This document shows positions 53,781 through 61,765 of a stretch of 64,000 bases of DNA, one piece after another (the stretch's first letter is position 1; every line of letters starts with the position of its first letter). The notes under the pieces are model-generated. The model searched no databases. It worked only from the letters and a program-made list of their open reading frames with translations, and was not told the origin of the DNA. The DNA comes from Halorutilus salinus (GTDB lineage Archaea > Halobacteriota > Halobacteria > Halobacteriales > Halorutilaceae), in contig NZ_RKLV01000010.1 in the NCBI RefSeq assembly GCF_026242195.1, forward strand, positions 1 through 64,000, in the 5' to 3' direction. A program made the translations under genes and the position numbers.

Positions 53781-54338
53781 ATGCTGACATCAGGCTCCGG
53801 CGAGACGGAACGCGGCGAAGAGCTACCGGGGCACGTAGCCGTCGTCTTCGGGGGTGGCACTGACCCGTCGACGGTGCGCGACCTCTACGTCTGGTGCGAC
53901 GAAGTCGGTGTTGAGACCACGACCGTGTGTCTGCCCGACGTGGTGAACAGGGCTGTCTACAACGACGCTGTTGCCGAACTCGAACCACCCGTCCGTGTGA
54001 TCGACACCGCGGAGGGCAGGGGCGGTGAGGAACACGGACGCGTCCTAAGCTACCTCGGCGGACGTGAGGAGCTGGTCGACGCGTTCCGTCGTCTCGCACG
54101 CGATATCGATTCCGGCGACCTATCGCCCGACGGTATCGATGCCGACGCCGTGGCGGATCGTCTCGGGGTTCCCGGCGAACCCGACCTCCTGATCGAGGTT
54201 TCCGACACGGTTCTTTCGGACGTTCTCATCTGGCAGACGGTCTACACCGAACTGTGTTACGTCGACAGACTTGATGAGGACACCCTCCGCGGCTGTATCG
54301 ACGACTACCGCGAACGCGAGAGGCGGTACGGTAGATGA
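53781..54338 (+). CDS. Degenerate cis-prenyltransferase (UppS-like) protein
   Basis: 185 residues. The C-terminal half resembles UppS: E-P-D-L-L-I-E-V-S-D, L-S-D-V-L-I-W-Q-T-V-Y-T-E-L, then Y-R-E-R-E-R-R-Y-G. The N-terminal substrate loop, usually M-D-G-N-R-R with the catalytic Asp, is V-F-G-G-G-T-D here, and the Arg of I-R-T-S-G is Glu. It therefore probably lacks normal activity. Partner-type homologues (NgBR-like) are also degenerate. It overlaps hemG by 4 bases. Confidence 0.65.
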   Translation: MLTSGSGETERGEELPGHVAVVFGGGTDPSTVRDLYVWCDEVGVETTTVCLPDVVNRAVYNDAVAELEPPVRVIDTAEGRGGEEHGRVLSYLGGREELVDAFRRLARDIDSGDLSPDGIDADAVADRLGVPGEPDLLIEVSDTVLSDVLIWQTVYTELCYVDRLDEDTLRGCIDDYRERERRYGR

Positions 54339-55618
54339 GCGCCGAGGAAGACGTCGCCGTCGTCGGCGCGGGCGTATCCGGCTTAGCCACGGTTCACAGA
54401 CTCCGAAAACGGGGTGTCGACACCGTCTGTTTCGAGGCGGACGACCGACCCGGAGGCATTGTACGTACTGTTCACGACAACGGTCGCGTGCTCGAACTCG
54501 GACCCCAGCGTCTCCGTCTCACCCCCCCTGTCGAAGGGCTCGTCGACGAACTCGGTCTGCGCGACGAGGTGCGCGAGGGCGACGACGCGCCGCTGTACGT
54601 CTACCACGACGGCGAACTACGTGTCGCGCCACTTTCGGTGGGCGAAGCGGTCACGACGAACCTTCTTTCGTGGCGCGGTAAGGCGCGCGTCCTCGCAGAA
54701 CCTCTGACGCGTCCCGCGCACGACGGCGAAACCGTCGACCGGCTCCTTACGCGTAAGTTCGGACGTGAGGCGGCGCGGCGTTTCCTCGTTCCTCTGTACA
54801 GCGGTCTTTACGGAACGCCCGCCGACAAGATGCCCGCGGAGCACTCCGTAGCGCGTGCGCTCGACGACGCGGGCGTCGGAAGAAGCGTCCTCGTCTGGGC
54901 GGTAAAGAAGCTCCTGAGCCAACGTGATACACCGCCCGTCTTTAGCTTCGACGAGGGTCTGGAACGTCTGACAGACGCGTTGTACGAAGCCAACGCCGAC
55001 GCCGTCCATCTCGGTGACTCCGTCGAGGAGGTGAACCGCGACGGTGACGGCTACGAGGTCGTAACCGAAGACTGCGTGACACGCGCCGGTGATGTCGTCG
55101 TCACGACGCCCGCGCCCACCACGGCGGAGATACTCGAAGGCGCCGTGCCGTCGGTGCACCCCCTCCGGCGTCTGAGCTACAACCGTATCGGTGTCGTACA
55201 TCTCGCCTCCGGCTACGACGGCGACGGCGTCGGTGTTCTCGTACCCGACCACGAGGACGTACGCGTCAGCGGCTTTACGTGGAACGCATCTTTCCTCGGA
55301 CGCGACGGCGTCTTCACGTGCTACGTCGACCCGTGGAGCTTCCCCGGTATGCCCGATGCAGACGACGATGAACTCGCGGAGGTCGCCGTAGACGAGTTCG
55401 AACACCTCACGGGTGCGTCGGCGGAGCCTCTCCACGTCCACAGGTGGGTTCCGGGTATGCCGGCGTACGACGAGACGTGGGACGCCCTCGACGAACTCAG
55501 ACCCCCCGACGGCGTACATCTCTGCACCAACTACGTCGAACGCGCGGGTGTTACGGGACGCCTCGCGCACGCGTCGCGCGTCGCCGACGCGATAGCCGAC
55601 GGTCGGGGCGGCGGATAA
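54335..55618 (+). CDS. hemG: Protoporphyrinogen oxidase-like FAD enzyme
   Basis: 427 residues. G-A-G-V-S-G-L-A-T near 11, F-E-A-D-D-R-P-G-G near 35 and the C-terminal G-V-T-G-R-L-A-H-A-S-R-V-A-D-A-I match the HemY-type oxidase group. Conserved P-L-Y-S-G-L-Y-G-T-P supports porphyrin rather than amine oxidation. It would act just before the ferrochelatase at 3970. ATGA coupling to the UppS-like gene is notable. A coproporphyrinogen substrate is also possible. Confidence 0.85.
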   Translation: MSAEEDVAVVGAGVSGLATVHRLRKRGVDTVCFEADDRPGGIVRTVHDNGRVLELGPQRLRLTPPVEGLVDELGLRDEVREGDDAPLYVYHDGELRVAPLSVGEAVTTNLLSWRGKARVLAEPLTRPAHDGETVDRLLTRKFGREAARRFLVPLYSGLYGTPADKMPAEHSVARALDDAGVGRSVLVWAVKKLLSQRDTPPVFSFDEGLERLTDALYEANADAVHLGDSVEEVNRDGDGYEVVTEDCVTRAGDVVVTTPAPTTAEILEGAVPSVHPLRRLSYNRIGVVHLASGYDGDGVGVLVPDHEDVRVSGFTWNASFLGRDGVFTCYVDPWSFPGMPDADDDELAEVAVDEFEHLTGASAEPLHVHRWVPGMPAYDETWDALDELRPPDGVHLCTNYVERAGVTGRLAHASRVADAIADGRGGG

Positions 55619-55674
55619 CCGGCAACTCCCGCCCCTTTCGCAGACCTTTTTCATCGTAACCACCTACCATAACC

Positions 55675-55974
55675 ATGAGCACACCAGAATGGGAGGATGT
55701 CGTCGAGATGCCCGACGAACTCGATGATGGGACGGCGGAGGCGCTCGCGGAGGAGGCGGACGAGTTTCAGAACATGAAGGGCGAGATGTGCCCGTACCCG
55801 CAGGTCGAGGCGAAGAAGGCGCTGTCGTCGCTCGACCACGGCGACCTTCTCGTACAGGAAACCGACCACGTGCCGAGCACCGAGAACGTACCTAAGGCTG
55901 TCGAGGACGAGGCGGACGCGAAGGTCTGGCGAAGCGGCGACGGTCTTTACCGTATCTTCCTCCATAAGAGGTAG
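55675..55974 (+). CDS. TusA-like sulfur-carrier protein
   Basis: 99 residues. An acidic N-terminal extension (1-35) precedes the TusA core M-C-P-Y-P-Q-V-E-A-K-K-A-L with the sulfur-accepting Cys39 in C-P-Y-P. Fold and length of the core match the TusA/SirA/YedF family. It lies 77 bases before a YeeE/TsuA-type thiosulfate channel, a frequent pairing in which imported sulfur is passed to the carrier protein. Confidence 0.9.
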   Translation: MSTPEWEDVVEMPDELDDGTAEALAEEADEFQNMKGEMCPYPQVEAKKALSSLDHGDLLVQETDHVPSTENVPKAVEDEADAKVWRSGDGLYRIFLHKR

Positions 55975-56021
55975 CCGAACATGTTCGACGGAATCCGCAA
56001 TAATTGTCGGTACGGCTACTA

Positions 56022-56028
56022 CTATATC
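56022..56028 (+). promoter_or_regulatory. TATA box of the tsuA-like gene
   Basis: ctatatc lies about 27 bases before the ATG at 56052, so this gene can be transcribed separately from the tusA-like gene. Confidence 0.5.
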
Positions 56029-56051
56029 CGATCCCACCCTAACCTACGCCG

Positions 56052-57215
56052 ATGTCAACGCTACTAATCGCCGCCGCCGTCGGTATCGCGTTAGGGATAC
56101 TTTTCCAGAAGGGGCGTTTCTGTTTCGTACACGCCTTCCGTGACCTTTTCGCTTTCAAGGACACGCGCGTCACCAAGGGCGTAATCGCCGCAACGGGTCT
56201 TACGATGTTCTTCTGGAGCGTCGCGTACGCACTCGGCTACTACCAGGGCTTCTGGACGCCCGGATGGGGTCTGACGGGACTCATCGGCGGCTTCATCTTC
56301 GGTATAGGTATGACGTACGCCGGGGGATGTGCGAGCGGAACACTGTACCGCGCCGGTCAGGGCTACCTCCATTTCTGGCTCGTCCTTGTTTCGATGGGTG
56401 TCGGATACGCCGTCTTCACCGTCGCGTTCCCGACATTACAGAGCCTATACTTCGACCCTCTAACCTTCGGCACGGGGTTCACGCTGTTCGACTCGACGCC
56501 TCTGCCTGCGCCCGTCGTCGCCGTCCTGTTCATCGCCGGCTTCCTCGCCGTCTACGCCACGGTACTCGGACGTGAAGGGAAGGGGCGCGAGAAGACCAAG
56601 ACGCCGGACGCCGCCTCTGTCGCGCTCGCACCGTCGGCTACGGTGTCGGGTCTCCGTTCACTCTACGACGGAACCGTAGAGTACCTCCGTGGCTTTACGG
56701 AGATAGACGACCTGCGTTCAGCCGCCAAACGTCCGTGGGATCCACGTACAGCGGCGCTCGGTATAACCGTCGTCGCAGTCGTATGGTTTACACAGGTCTC
56801 CATCGTCGGCGTAACGGGTCCTGAGTCACGTTGGACAGCCTACCTACTCCAGACCGTCGGCATCGACTCGGGTAGCTACGAGTACTGGGGTTCCGTCCTT
56901 TTCGCGGGTGACGGCGTCTCTATCACCGTCGACATGGTGATGATAGGCTTCGTAATCGTCGGCGCTTTCCTCGCGGCGTTCTGGAGCGGCGACTTCCGTC
57001 TCCGTGTCCCCAAACGCGAACGCCTGCCCAACGCCGTTGGGGGCGGCTTTCTGATGGGCGTCGGTTCGCGCCTCGCCCCCGGATGTAACATAGGTAACAT
57101 CTACTCAGGGATCGCTGAGCTTTCGGTGCATTCGTTCATCGCCGCCGCGGGTATCATCGCGGGCGTCTACGTCATGACACACTGGCTCTACCGCGACGTC
57201 GGATGCGCCATATGA
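56052..57215 (+). CDS. YeeE/YedE (TsuA-like) thiosulfate transporter
   Basis: 387 residues with about nine to ten helices. The three cysteines known from TsuA are present: Cys24 in K-G-R-F-C-F, Cys93 in Y-A-G-G-C-A-S-G-T and Cys345 in L-A-P-G-C-N-I-G-N. They are thought to relay thiosulfate through the pore. A cytosolic loop of about 45 residues lies mid-protein. With the TusA-like partner upstream it should feed sulfur assimilation. Confidence 0.9.
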   Translation: MSTLLIAAAVGIALGILFQKGRFCFVHAFRDLFAFKDTRVTKGVIAATGLTMFFWSVAYALGYYQGFWTPGWGLTGLIGGFIFGIGMTYAGGCASGTLYRAGQGYLHFWLVLVSMGVGYAVFTVAFPTLQSLYFDPLTFGTGFTLFDSTPLPAPVVAVLFIAGFLAVYATVLGREGKGREKTKTPDAASVALAPSATVSGLRSLYDGTVEYLRGFTEIDDLRSAAKRPWDPRTAALGITVVAVVWFTQVSIVGVTGPESRWTAYLLQTVGIDSGSYEYWGSVLFAGDGVSITVDMVMIGFVIVGAFLAAFWSGDFRLRVPKRERLPNAVGGGFLMGVGSRLAPGCNIGNIYSGIAELSVHSFIAAAGIIAGVYVMTHWLYRDVGCAI

Positions 57216-57218
57216 AGC

Positions 57219-58235
57219 TCAGGCGCGCGCGACGACCCGGAGAGCCGCGATACCGCCTATGAGGACGACGAGCCAGTAGCTTGCGAGACGGTAGAGTGCT
57301 GTGACAGCGAAGGCGTCCGCCGACGACACGGCTACGAGCGCCGTAAGCAGAGCCACGAGCGTACCTTCTATCGCCCCAAGACCGCCGGGTAACGGCGTGA
57401 AGCTCACGACGACCGTCGCGGGTACGAGGAAGGCGACGAGTACGATAGGAACGGGGACGTTGAGGGCGAGAGCCGAGAAGTAGAGGGGTACAGCGAAAAG
57501 TACCCATCCGAGGTACGCGAGAGCCACGGAGACGAGAAGCGTACGCGGCGACCCTGCGACCTGACCGACGGAGGCGTACAGCCTATCGATACGTTCGTCT
57601 AAACCGTCTACGGAGAAACGGTCTGTACGTGCCGAGACGGGTTCCGCGAGACGTAACGCGTACCCGCGGACGGCGCGTCTGTACCGCCATCCCGCAACTA
57701 CGACGACGGGAAGCGTGAGGGCGAGTGTTGCGAGAACGAAGACGAGGCTTTCGAGACGACCCGGAAGCCTTGAACCGATTACGACGTACGCGAGACCTAC
57801 GCCTGCGGCGTTGAAGAAAGGCAGGAGACGTAGAACATCGGCGGTCACGACGCTCGCGAGGCTCTGTTCGTACCCCGCTTCGGTGTCGCGCGACAGTATG
57901 TAAGCTATAACCGGCTCACCGCCCGCCTGCCCCATCGGTGTCACGTAGTTGGTGAAAGAAGCCGCGAAGAACGTCACGACGAGATGTCCGTAGCCGACCG
58001 AGACATCCATAGCGGCGAGTATACGGTGCCACATGAGCGCCCAGACGCAGAGGCATACCAACGTCGAAAGGCAAGCCGCCGCCACCCAGCCGAGATGCGC
58101 TCCGCTGAGCCTGTCGATAGTACCCTCCCATCCTACGGCTACTCCGAGAAGATAGATCAGGACGAGAGCGATACCGAAGCCGACGAGTATCTTGACCGGC
58201 TTCCGTCTACCCACACCGTCTTCGTCTTCGGTCAC
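57219..58235 (-). CDS. Flippase-like membrane protein (UPF0104), second paralogue
   Basis: 338 residues, about eight helices. Shares the blocks F-T-N-Y-V-T-P-M-G-Q-A-G-G-E-P-V-I-A-Y-I-L-S-R and V-S-F-T-P-L-P-G-G-L-G-A-I-E with the protein at 34953. It lies 16 bases behind a GT2 glycosyltransferase. In haloarchaeal AglD both kinds of domain are fused in one chain, so this pair could be its split equivalent. Confidence 0.87.
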   Translation of the reverse strand: MTEDEDGVGRRKPVKILVGFGIALVLIYLLGVAVGWEGTIDRLSGAHLGWVAAACLSTLVCLCVWALMWHRILAAMDVSVGYGHLVVTFFAASFTNYVTPMGQAGGEPVIAYILSRDTEAGYEQSLASVVTADVLRLLPFFNAAGVGLAYVVIGSRLPGRLESLVFVLATLALTLPVVVVAGWRYRRAVRGYALRLAEPVSARTDRFSVDGLDERIDRLYASVGQVAGSPRTLLVSVALAYLGWVLFAVPLYFSALALNVPVPIVLVAFLVPATVVVSFTPLPGGLGAIEGTLVALLTALVAVSSADAFAVTALYRLASYWLVVLIGGIAALRVVARA

Positions 58236-58251
58236 GTCTCCCCGCTGGTCG

Positions 58252-59526
58252 TCACGATCCCGTCTTTGTAACCTGATACCATTCCCCTTCCCACGTCAGG
58301 TAGTACTCCAAGAACGACTTTACCGTAAGCCCGCCGTGTCCTACGTAGATAACGGGCATCAGTACCACGGTCGGCGACGGAAGACCGATACGTCCGTCGT
58401 GTGCGTCCTTCGCCCAGACACCGCCGACGAAGGCGAGCGAGAGGACGTAGGGTACGAGGAACGCCCAGAGGACACCCTGAACCGCAAGGGCGGCTATCTG
58501 CGACAGACCGACGAGGAGGAGAGCGCCGCCGACCATCGCCGCGGAGGCGCGCCCGACGGAGCCGATGTCACTCAGGCTGATGTTTCCTCCGAGAGCCTCA
58601 CGCACCCTCGACTGGAAGACGTCGACGTGTCCGATACGCCATCTCTTGCGCTGACCCCAGAGGTCGCGTAACGTATGCGGCGCTTCCATCGTGTTGGTCG
58701 CGCTCCTGTCGTGGACGACATCGAGGTCGGCGCGGTAGCACGCGTGCGCGAACTCTATATCCTCCGTAAGCCTGTCGTCGTAGCCCCCGACCGTCTCGAA
58801 CGCCTCGCGTGTGAAAGCCGTCGATGCGCTGAGGCAGTTGGTGAAGCTAAAAAGCTCGCCGAAGGCGTATCCAGCATGGACGACGAGACGTTCGCAGTAC
58901 GCGAGCGTCTCGACCGCGCCGGTGGCACGAGGCACACGCCGCCCTTGGAATACGTCGGCGTCGTCCGTAAGTCTACCCATCGCTGTCGGTATGAATCCCG
59001 GCGAGACGCGTTCGTCGACATCGAAGACGGCGTAGTAGTCTGCATCGGTTTCGCTCACGACGTGGTTTATCGCCGTCCCCTTCGATCCGGGGTTACCGTT
59101 TACGAAGCAGTCGACATCCTCGTACTCGTCGGCGAACCTCTCCGCGCGCCGACGTGTCTCAGGGTCGTCGGGTTCGACGGCGATACCGACCGAAAGCCTC
59201 TCGTACTCGGTTTCGAGGAGGCTTTCGACGCTAACGTCGAGGACTTCGGCGTCGCGGTACGCGGGAACGACCGCACGTACCTCAGAACCGTTGTAGACGG
59301 CTCCGTCGCTGTCCCGCCATACGTCGGCGACGACGATCGCACCCGTGATACAGATTACCGCGGTGAATATGACGACCGAAACGACGCCTTCGAAGAAGAC
59401 GAGCGGATACGTGAGCGACTCAACCGTCCAGACATCTACACCGGTTATGATACCGATAGCAAGAAGAGCCACGACGCCGCCGGCGGATCCGAGAAGTTCG
59501 ACGGCACGTGCAGAAGACGGTGCCAT
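58252..59526 (-). CDS. Membrane-anchored GT2 glycosyltransferase
   Basis: 424 residues. Two N-terminal helices (about 10-30 and 42-66), GT2 domain with V-V-P-A-Y-R-D, D-x-D in V-F-D-V-D-E, T-E-D-I-E-F and the Q-R-K-R-W motif of processive-type transferases, then three or four C-terminal helices. Donor sugar unknown; product probably a lipid-linked glycan. Its promoter shares a motif with that of the divergent methyltransferase gene. Confidence 0.9.
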   Translation of the reverse strand: MAPSSARAVELLGSAGGVVALLAIGIITGVDVWTVESLTYPLVFFEGVVSVVIFTAVICITGAIVVADVWRDSDGAVYNGSEVRAVVPAYRDAEVLDVSVESLLETEYERLSVGIAVEPDDPETRRRAERFADEYEDVDCFVNGNPGSKGTAINHVVSETDADYYAVFDVDERVSPGFIPTAMGRLTDDADVFQGRRVPRATGAVETLAYCERLVVHAGYAFGELFSFTNCLSASTAFTREAFETVGGYDDRLTEDIEFAHACYRADLDVVHDRSATNTMEAPHTLRDLWGQRKRWRIGHVDVFQSRVREALGGNISLSDIGSVGRASAAMVGGALLLVGLSQIAALAVQGVLWAFLVPYVLSLAFVGGVWAKDAHDGRIGLPSPTVVLMPVIYVGHGGLTVKSFLEYYLTWEGEWYQVTKTGS

Positions 59527-59528
59527 AC

Positions 59529-59552
59529 CTTACAGTTCTGTTAGGGTATAAT
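59529..59552 (-). promoter_or_regulatory. Promoter of the GT2-flippase unit
   Basis: On the minus strand ATTATACCC (59544-59552) is followed by CTGTAAG (59529-59535) just before the ATG. The same two words occur in the divergent promoter at 59614. Confidence 0.55.
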
Positions 59553-59613
59553 CAACGTTACGTTCGTCCGGTAATGAAAAATATCCGTTTGGCTTTACGG
59601 GCTATTCCCAAGT

Positions 59614-59629
59614 ATTATACCCCTGTAAG
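59614..59629 (+). promoter_or_regulatory. Promoter of the methyltransferase gene
   Basis: ATTATACCC directly followed by CTGTAAG, with the ATG at 59643, about 25 bases past the TATA part. The spacing of the two words differs from the divergent promoter (0 against 8 bases). Confidence 0.55.
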
Positions 59630-59642
59630 ACTGCGCTAATCC

Positions 59643-60491
59643 ATGGTATCGAAGCTGGGGACTGTAAAACGCATCCTTAGGAACAAGAGCATGGCGACGG
59701 TGGCTGAGAAGGGCGCTCTGTACCTCGCCACCTACCTCACGATACAGAGTTCGTACGGCGACCGTCTCCTGTACAGCCGCGCCGTCGATGACCTACGCCG
59801 ACGTACCGACGAGGAGGACGGCTTAGAGGACATTCTCGACACGGTGCTTGAGGTCGAGCCGGGTTCGCCTTTCAACGTCGAGATCTCACAGATACGGGAG
59901 GAGATACGCGGTCTTGCGGAGGTCGCCGCGGAACACGAACCCCAAAACGTCCTCGAAATCGGGACGCTCCGCGGGGGTACGTTCTACGTCTGGTGCAGGC
60001 ACCTCGACACCGCCGACCATCTCGTCAGCCTCGACCTTCCGGGAAGGGATCTGAAGACGCGACGCGACGACCTCCTGACCGAGTTCGCACCGTCGAAGGA
60101 TGTCAACGTAGTGCGCGGAAACTCACACGACGACGAGACCTTCGAACGCGTCGCCGATACGCTCGACGAACCCGTCGACTTCCTGTTCATAGACGGAGAC
60201 CATACGTACGAGGGCGTCAAGGACGACTTTGGGAGGTACAGAAAGCTCGCCGCCGACGACGCCGTGGTCGCGTTCCACGATATCGTTCCCCACGCCGAGA
60301 CGCGTAGAGGGTGTAGGGAACGTCTCGCCGAGTACGACGATCTTGAGGAGCGCCACGTCGGTGTCGGACATCCCGACTGGGGCGTCAGCGAGTTCTGGGA
60401 CGAACTCGTCGAGAACGCCAGTTACGAGACGGAGGAGATCGTCGCTCATCCCAAGCAGTTCGGTAAGGGTATCGGCGTCGTCTACCTCTAA
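59643..60491 (+). CDS. Class I SAM-dependent methyltransferase
   Basis: 282 residues. An N-terminal helical part (1-85) precedes the Rossmann core: V-L-E-I-G-T-L-R-G-G-T near 102, D-L-P-G near 128, and F-L-F-I-D-G-D-H-T-Y-E-G-V near 182, as in MTase_24/cephalosporin-hydroxylase-like enzymes. The D-G-D-H motif suggests a metal ion. It may methylate a sugar of the surface glycan, as inferred from neighbours. Confidence 0.85.
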   Translation: MVSKLGTVKRILRNKSMATVAEKGALYLATYLTIQSSYGDRLLYSRAVDDLRRRTDEEDGLEDILDTVLEVEPGSPFNVEISQIREEIRGLAEVAAEHEPQNVLEIGTLRGGTFYVWCRHLDTADHLVSLDLPGRDLKTRRDDLLTEFAPSKDVNVVRGNSHDDETFERVADTLDEPVDFLFIDGDHTYEGVKDDFGRYRKLAADDAVVAFHDIVPHAETRRGCRERLAEYDDLEERHVGVGHPDWGVSEFWDELVENASYETEEIVAHPKQFGKGIGVVYL

Positions 60492-60530
60492 ACGAAAGAC
60501 AGTAGTGGTACAGACGACAACCGGGACGCG

Positions 60531-61457
60531 ATGGGACTCGGCGACTGGGTGGGCGAGCAGGCGAAGAACGTCCGTCAGAACGGATTAGACGGCGTCCGCG
60601 ACATCGCATACGACCTGTACGCCGGACTCTGGTGGCTCGCCTACCCTATACCCCGCGGTACGAACGTCTACGACCGCGGCGACTGGGACGTACTCGTCAT
60701 ACTCGACGCGTGCCGTGTTGATCTCCTGCGCTCCGTCGCCGACGAGTACGGCTTCATAGGGTCGTCGGAGAACGTCGAACGCGTCGAATCCGTCGGTAGC
60801 ATGTCGAAGGAGTGGATGGCTAAGACCTTCGACGCCGACCACGCTGATGAGGTTGCTGAGACTGTCTACGTCACCGCGAACGCCTTCTCCGAACGTATCC
60901 TCGACGAGGAAAGTTTCCTCGAAATCGACGAGGTCTGGCGTTACGCGTGGGACGAAGAGGAGGACACCGTACTCCCGCGTCCCGTCACCGACCGCGCTCT
61001 GCATGCGGCGCGCGAACACGACCCGGACAGACTCATCGTCCATTACGTCCAGCCGCACCACCCGTTCCTGTCCATCGACGGCTTCGACGCGGCGACGTTC
61101 GGACCCGACTCCTCCGACACCGTCGTCGATGCACTGCGCAAGGGTAAGATAGACCGCGACAGCTTCATGTCGGCGTACCGCGACAACCTCCGCGCCGTCC
61201 TCGACGACCTCGAACTCCTTCTCTCGAACGTCGACGGCAAGGTTGCGGTGACAGCGGATCACGGCGACGCGCTCGGCGAGTGGGGTGTCTACGACCACCC
61301 GGTTGGCTTCCTACACCCCGCCGTTCGTACGGTTCCTTGGGTCGAGGTGGAGGCGACGGATACTGGCGAGCATACGCCTGAGACGTGGAAGGCGTCGCCG
61401 GAGACGGGTGACGAAGAGGTAACCGACCGTCTCCGTTCCCTCGGCTACGTCGGCTGA
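60531..61457 (+). CDS. Sulfatase-superfamily protein, short form
   Basis: 308 residues. L-V-I-L-D-A-C-R-V-D opens the metal site, V-G-S-M-S-K-E-W-M takes the nucleophile position, P-H-H-P-F near 172 and T-A-D-H-G-D-A-L-G-E near 240 complete it. Shorter than typical sulfatases, but all core motifs are present. Together with the neighbours it may add or remove sulfate or phosphate on glycans. It follows the methyltransferase by 39 bases. Confidence 0.8.
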   Translation: MGLGDWVGEQAKNVRQNGLDGVRDIAYDLYAGLWWLAYPIPRGTNVYDRGDWDVLVILDACRVDLLRSVADEYGFIGSSENVERVESVGSMSKEWMAKTFDADHADEVAETVYVTANAFSERILDEESFLEIDEVWRYAWDEEEDTVLPRPVTDRALHAAREHDPDRLIVHYVQPHHPFLSIDGFDAATFGPDSSDTVVDALRKGKIDRDSFMSAYRDNLRAVLDDLELLLSNVDGKVAVTADHGDALGEWGVYDHPVGFLHPAVRTVPWVEVEATDTGEHTPETWKASPETGDEEVTDRLRSLGYVG

Positions 61458-61535
61458 ACGTTCCGTTCTCGTTACCCGAACGGTTGAAAAGCACAGTTTA
61501 CTTGTATTTTGACCATCTCTGTAAAACAGATTAGC

Positions 61536-61664
61536 ATGGGGGAGGGGGACTGGAGTGACACCGAGGCGAACTGTCCGGACTATGGATGCACAGACACGGT
61601 TGAGCACGACAAGACGGGGGCTATCTGGTGCAGGAGCTGTGGTATGGAGTACGTGCGTAAGTAG
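61536..61664 (+). CDS. Small zinc-ribbon protein, 42 aa
   Basis: The frame opens M-G-E-G-D-W-S-D-T-E-A-N and has two cysteine pairs, C-P-D-Y-G-C and C-R-S-C-G, enough for one Zn site, with the end M-E-Y-V-R-K. Size and acidity fit the small C-P-x-C-G-type zinc-finger proteins that are abundant in haloarchaea. A TATA-like ttacttgtatttt lies about 30 bases upstream. Regulatory or RNA-binding role possible, but unproved. Confidence 0.75.
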   Translation: MGEGDWSDTEANCPDYGCTDTVEHDKTGAIWCRSCGMEYVRK

Positions 61665-61765
61665 ACCCCGTCGGGCGTCCCGGTGAAGGATTCCTGCGCC
61701 GTCGGTCTTCGACAGACACGGGCTTGGCTAAACTTATCGCAAGAAAGTTAACGCGTTGAGCCGAT

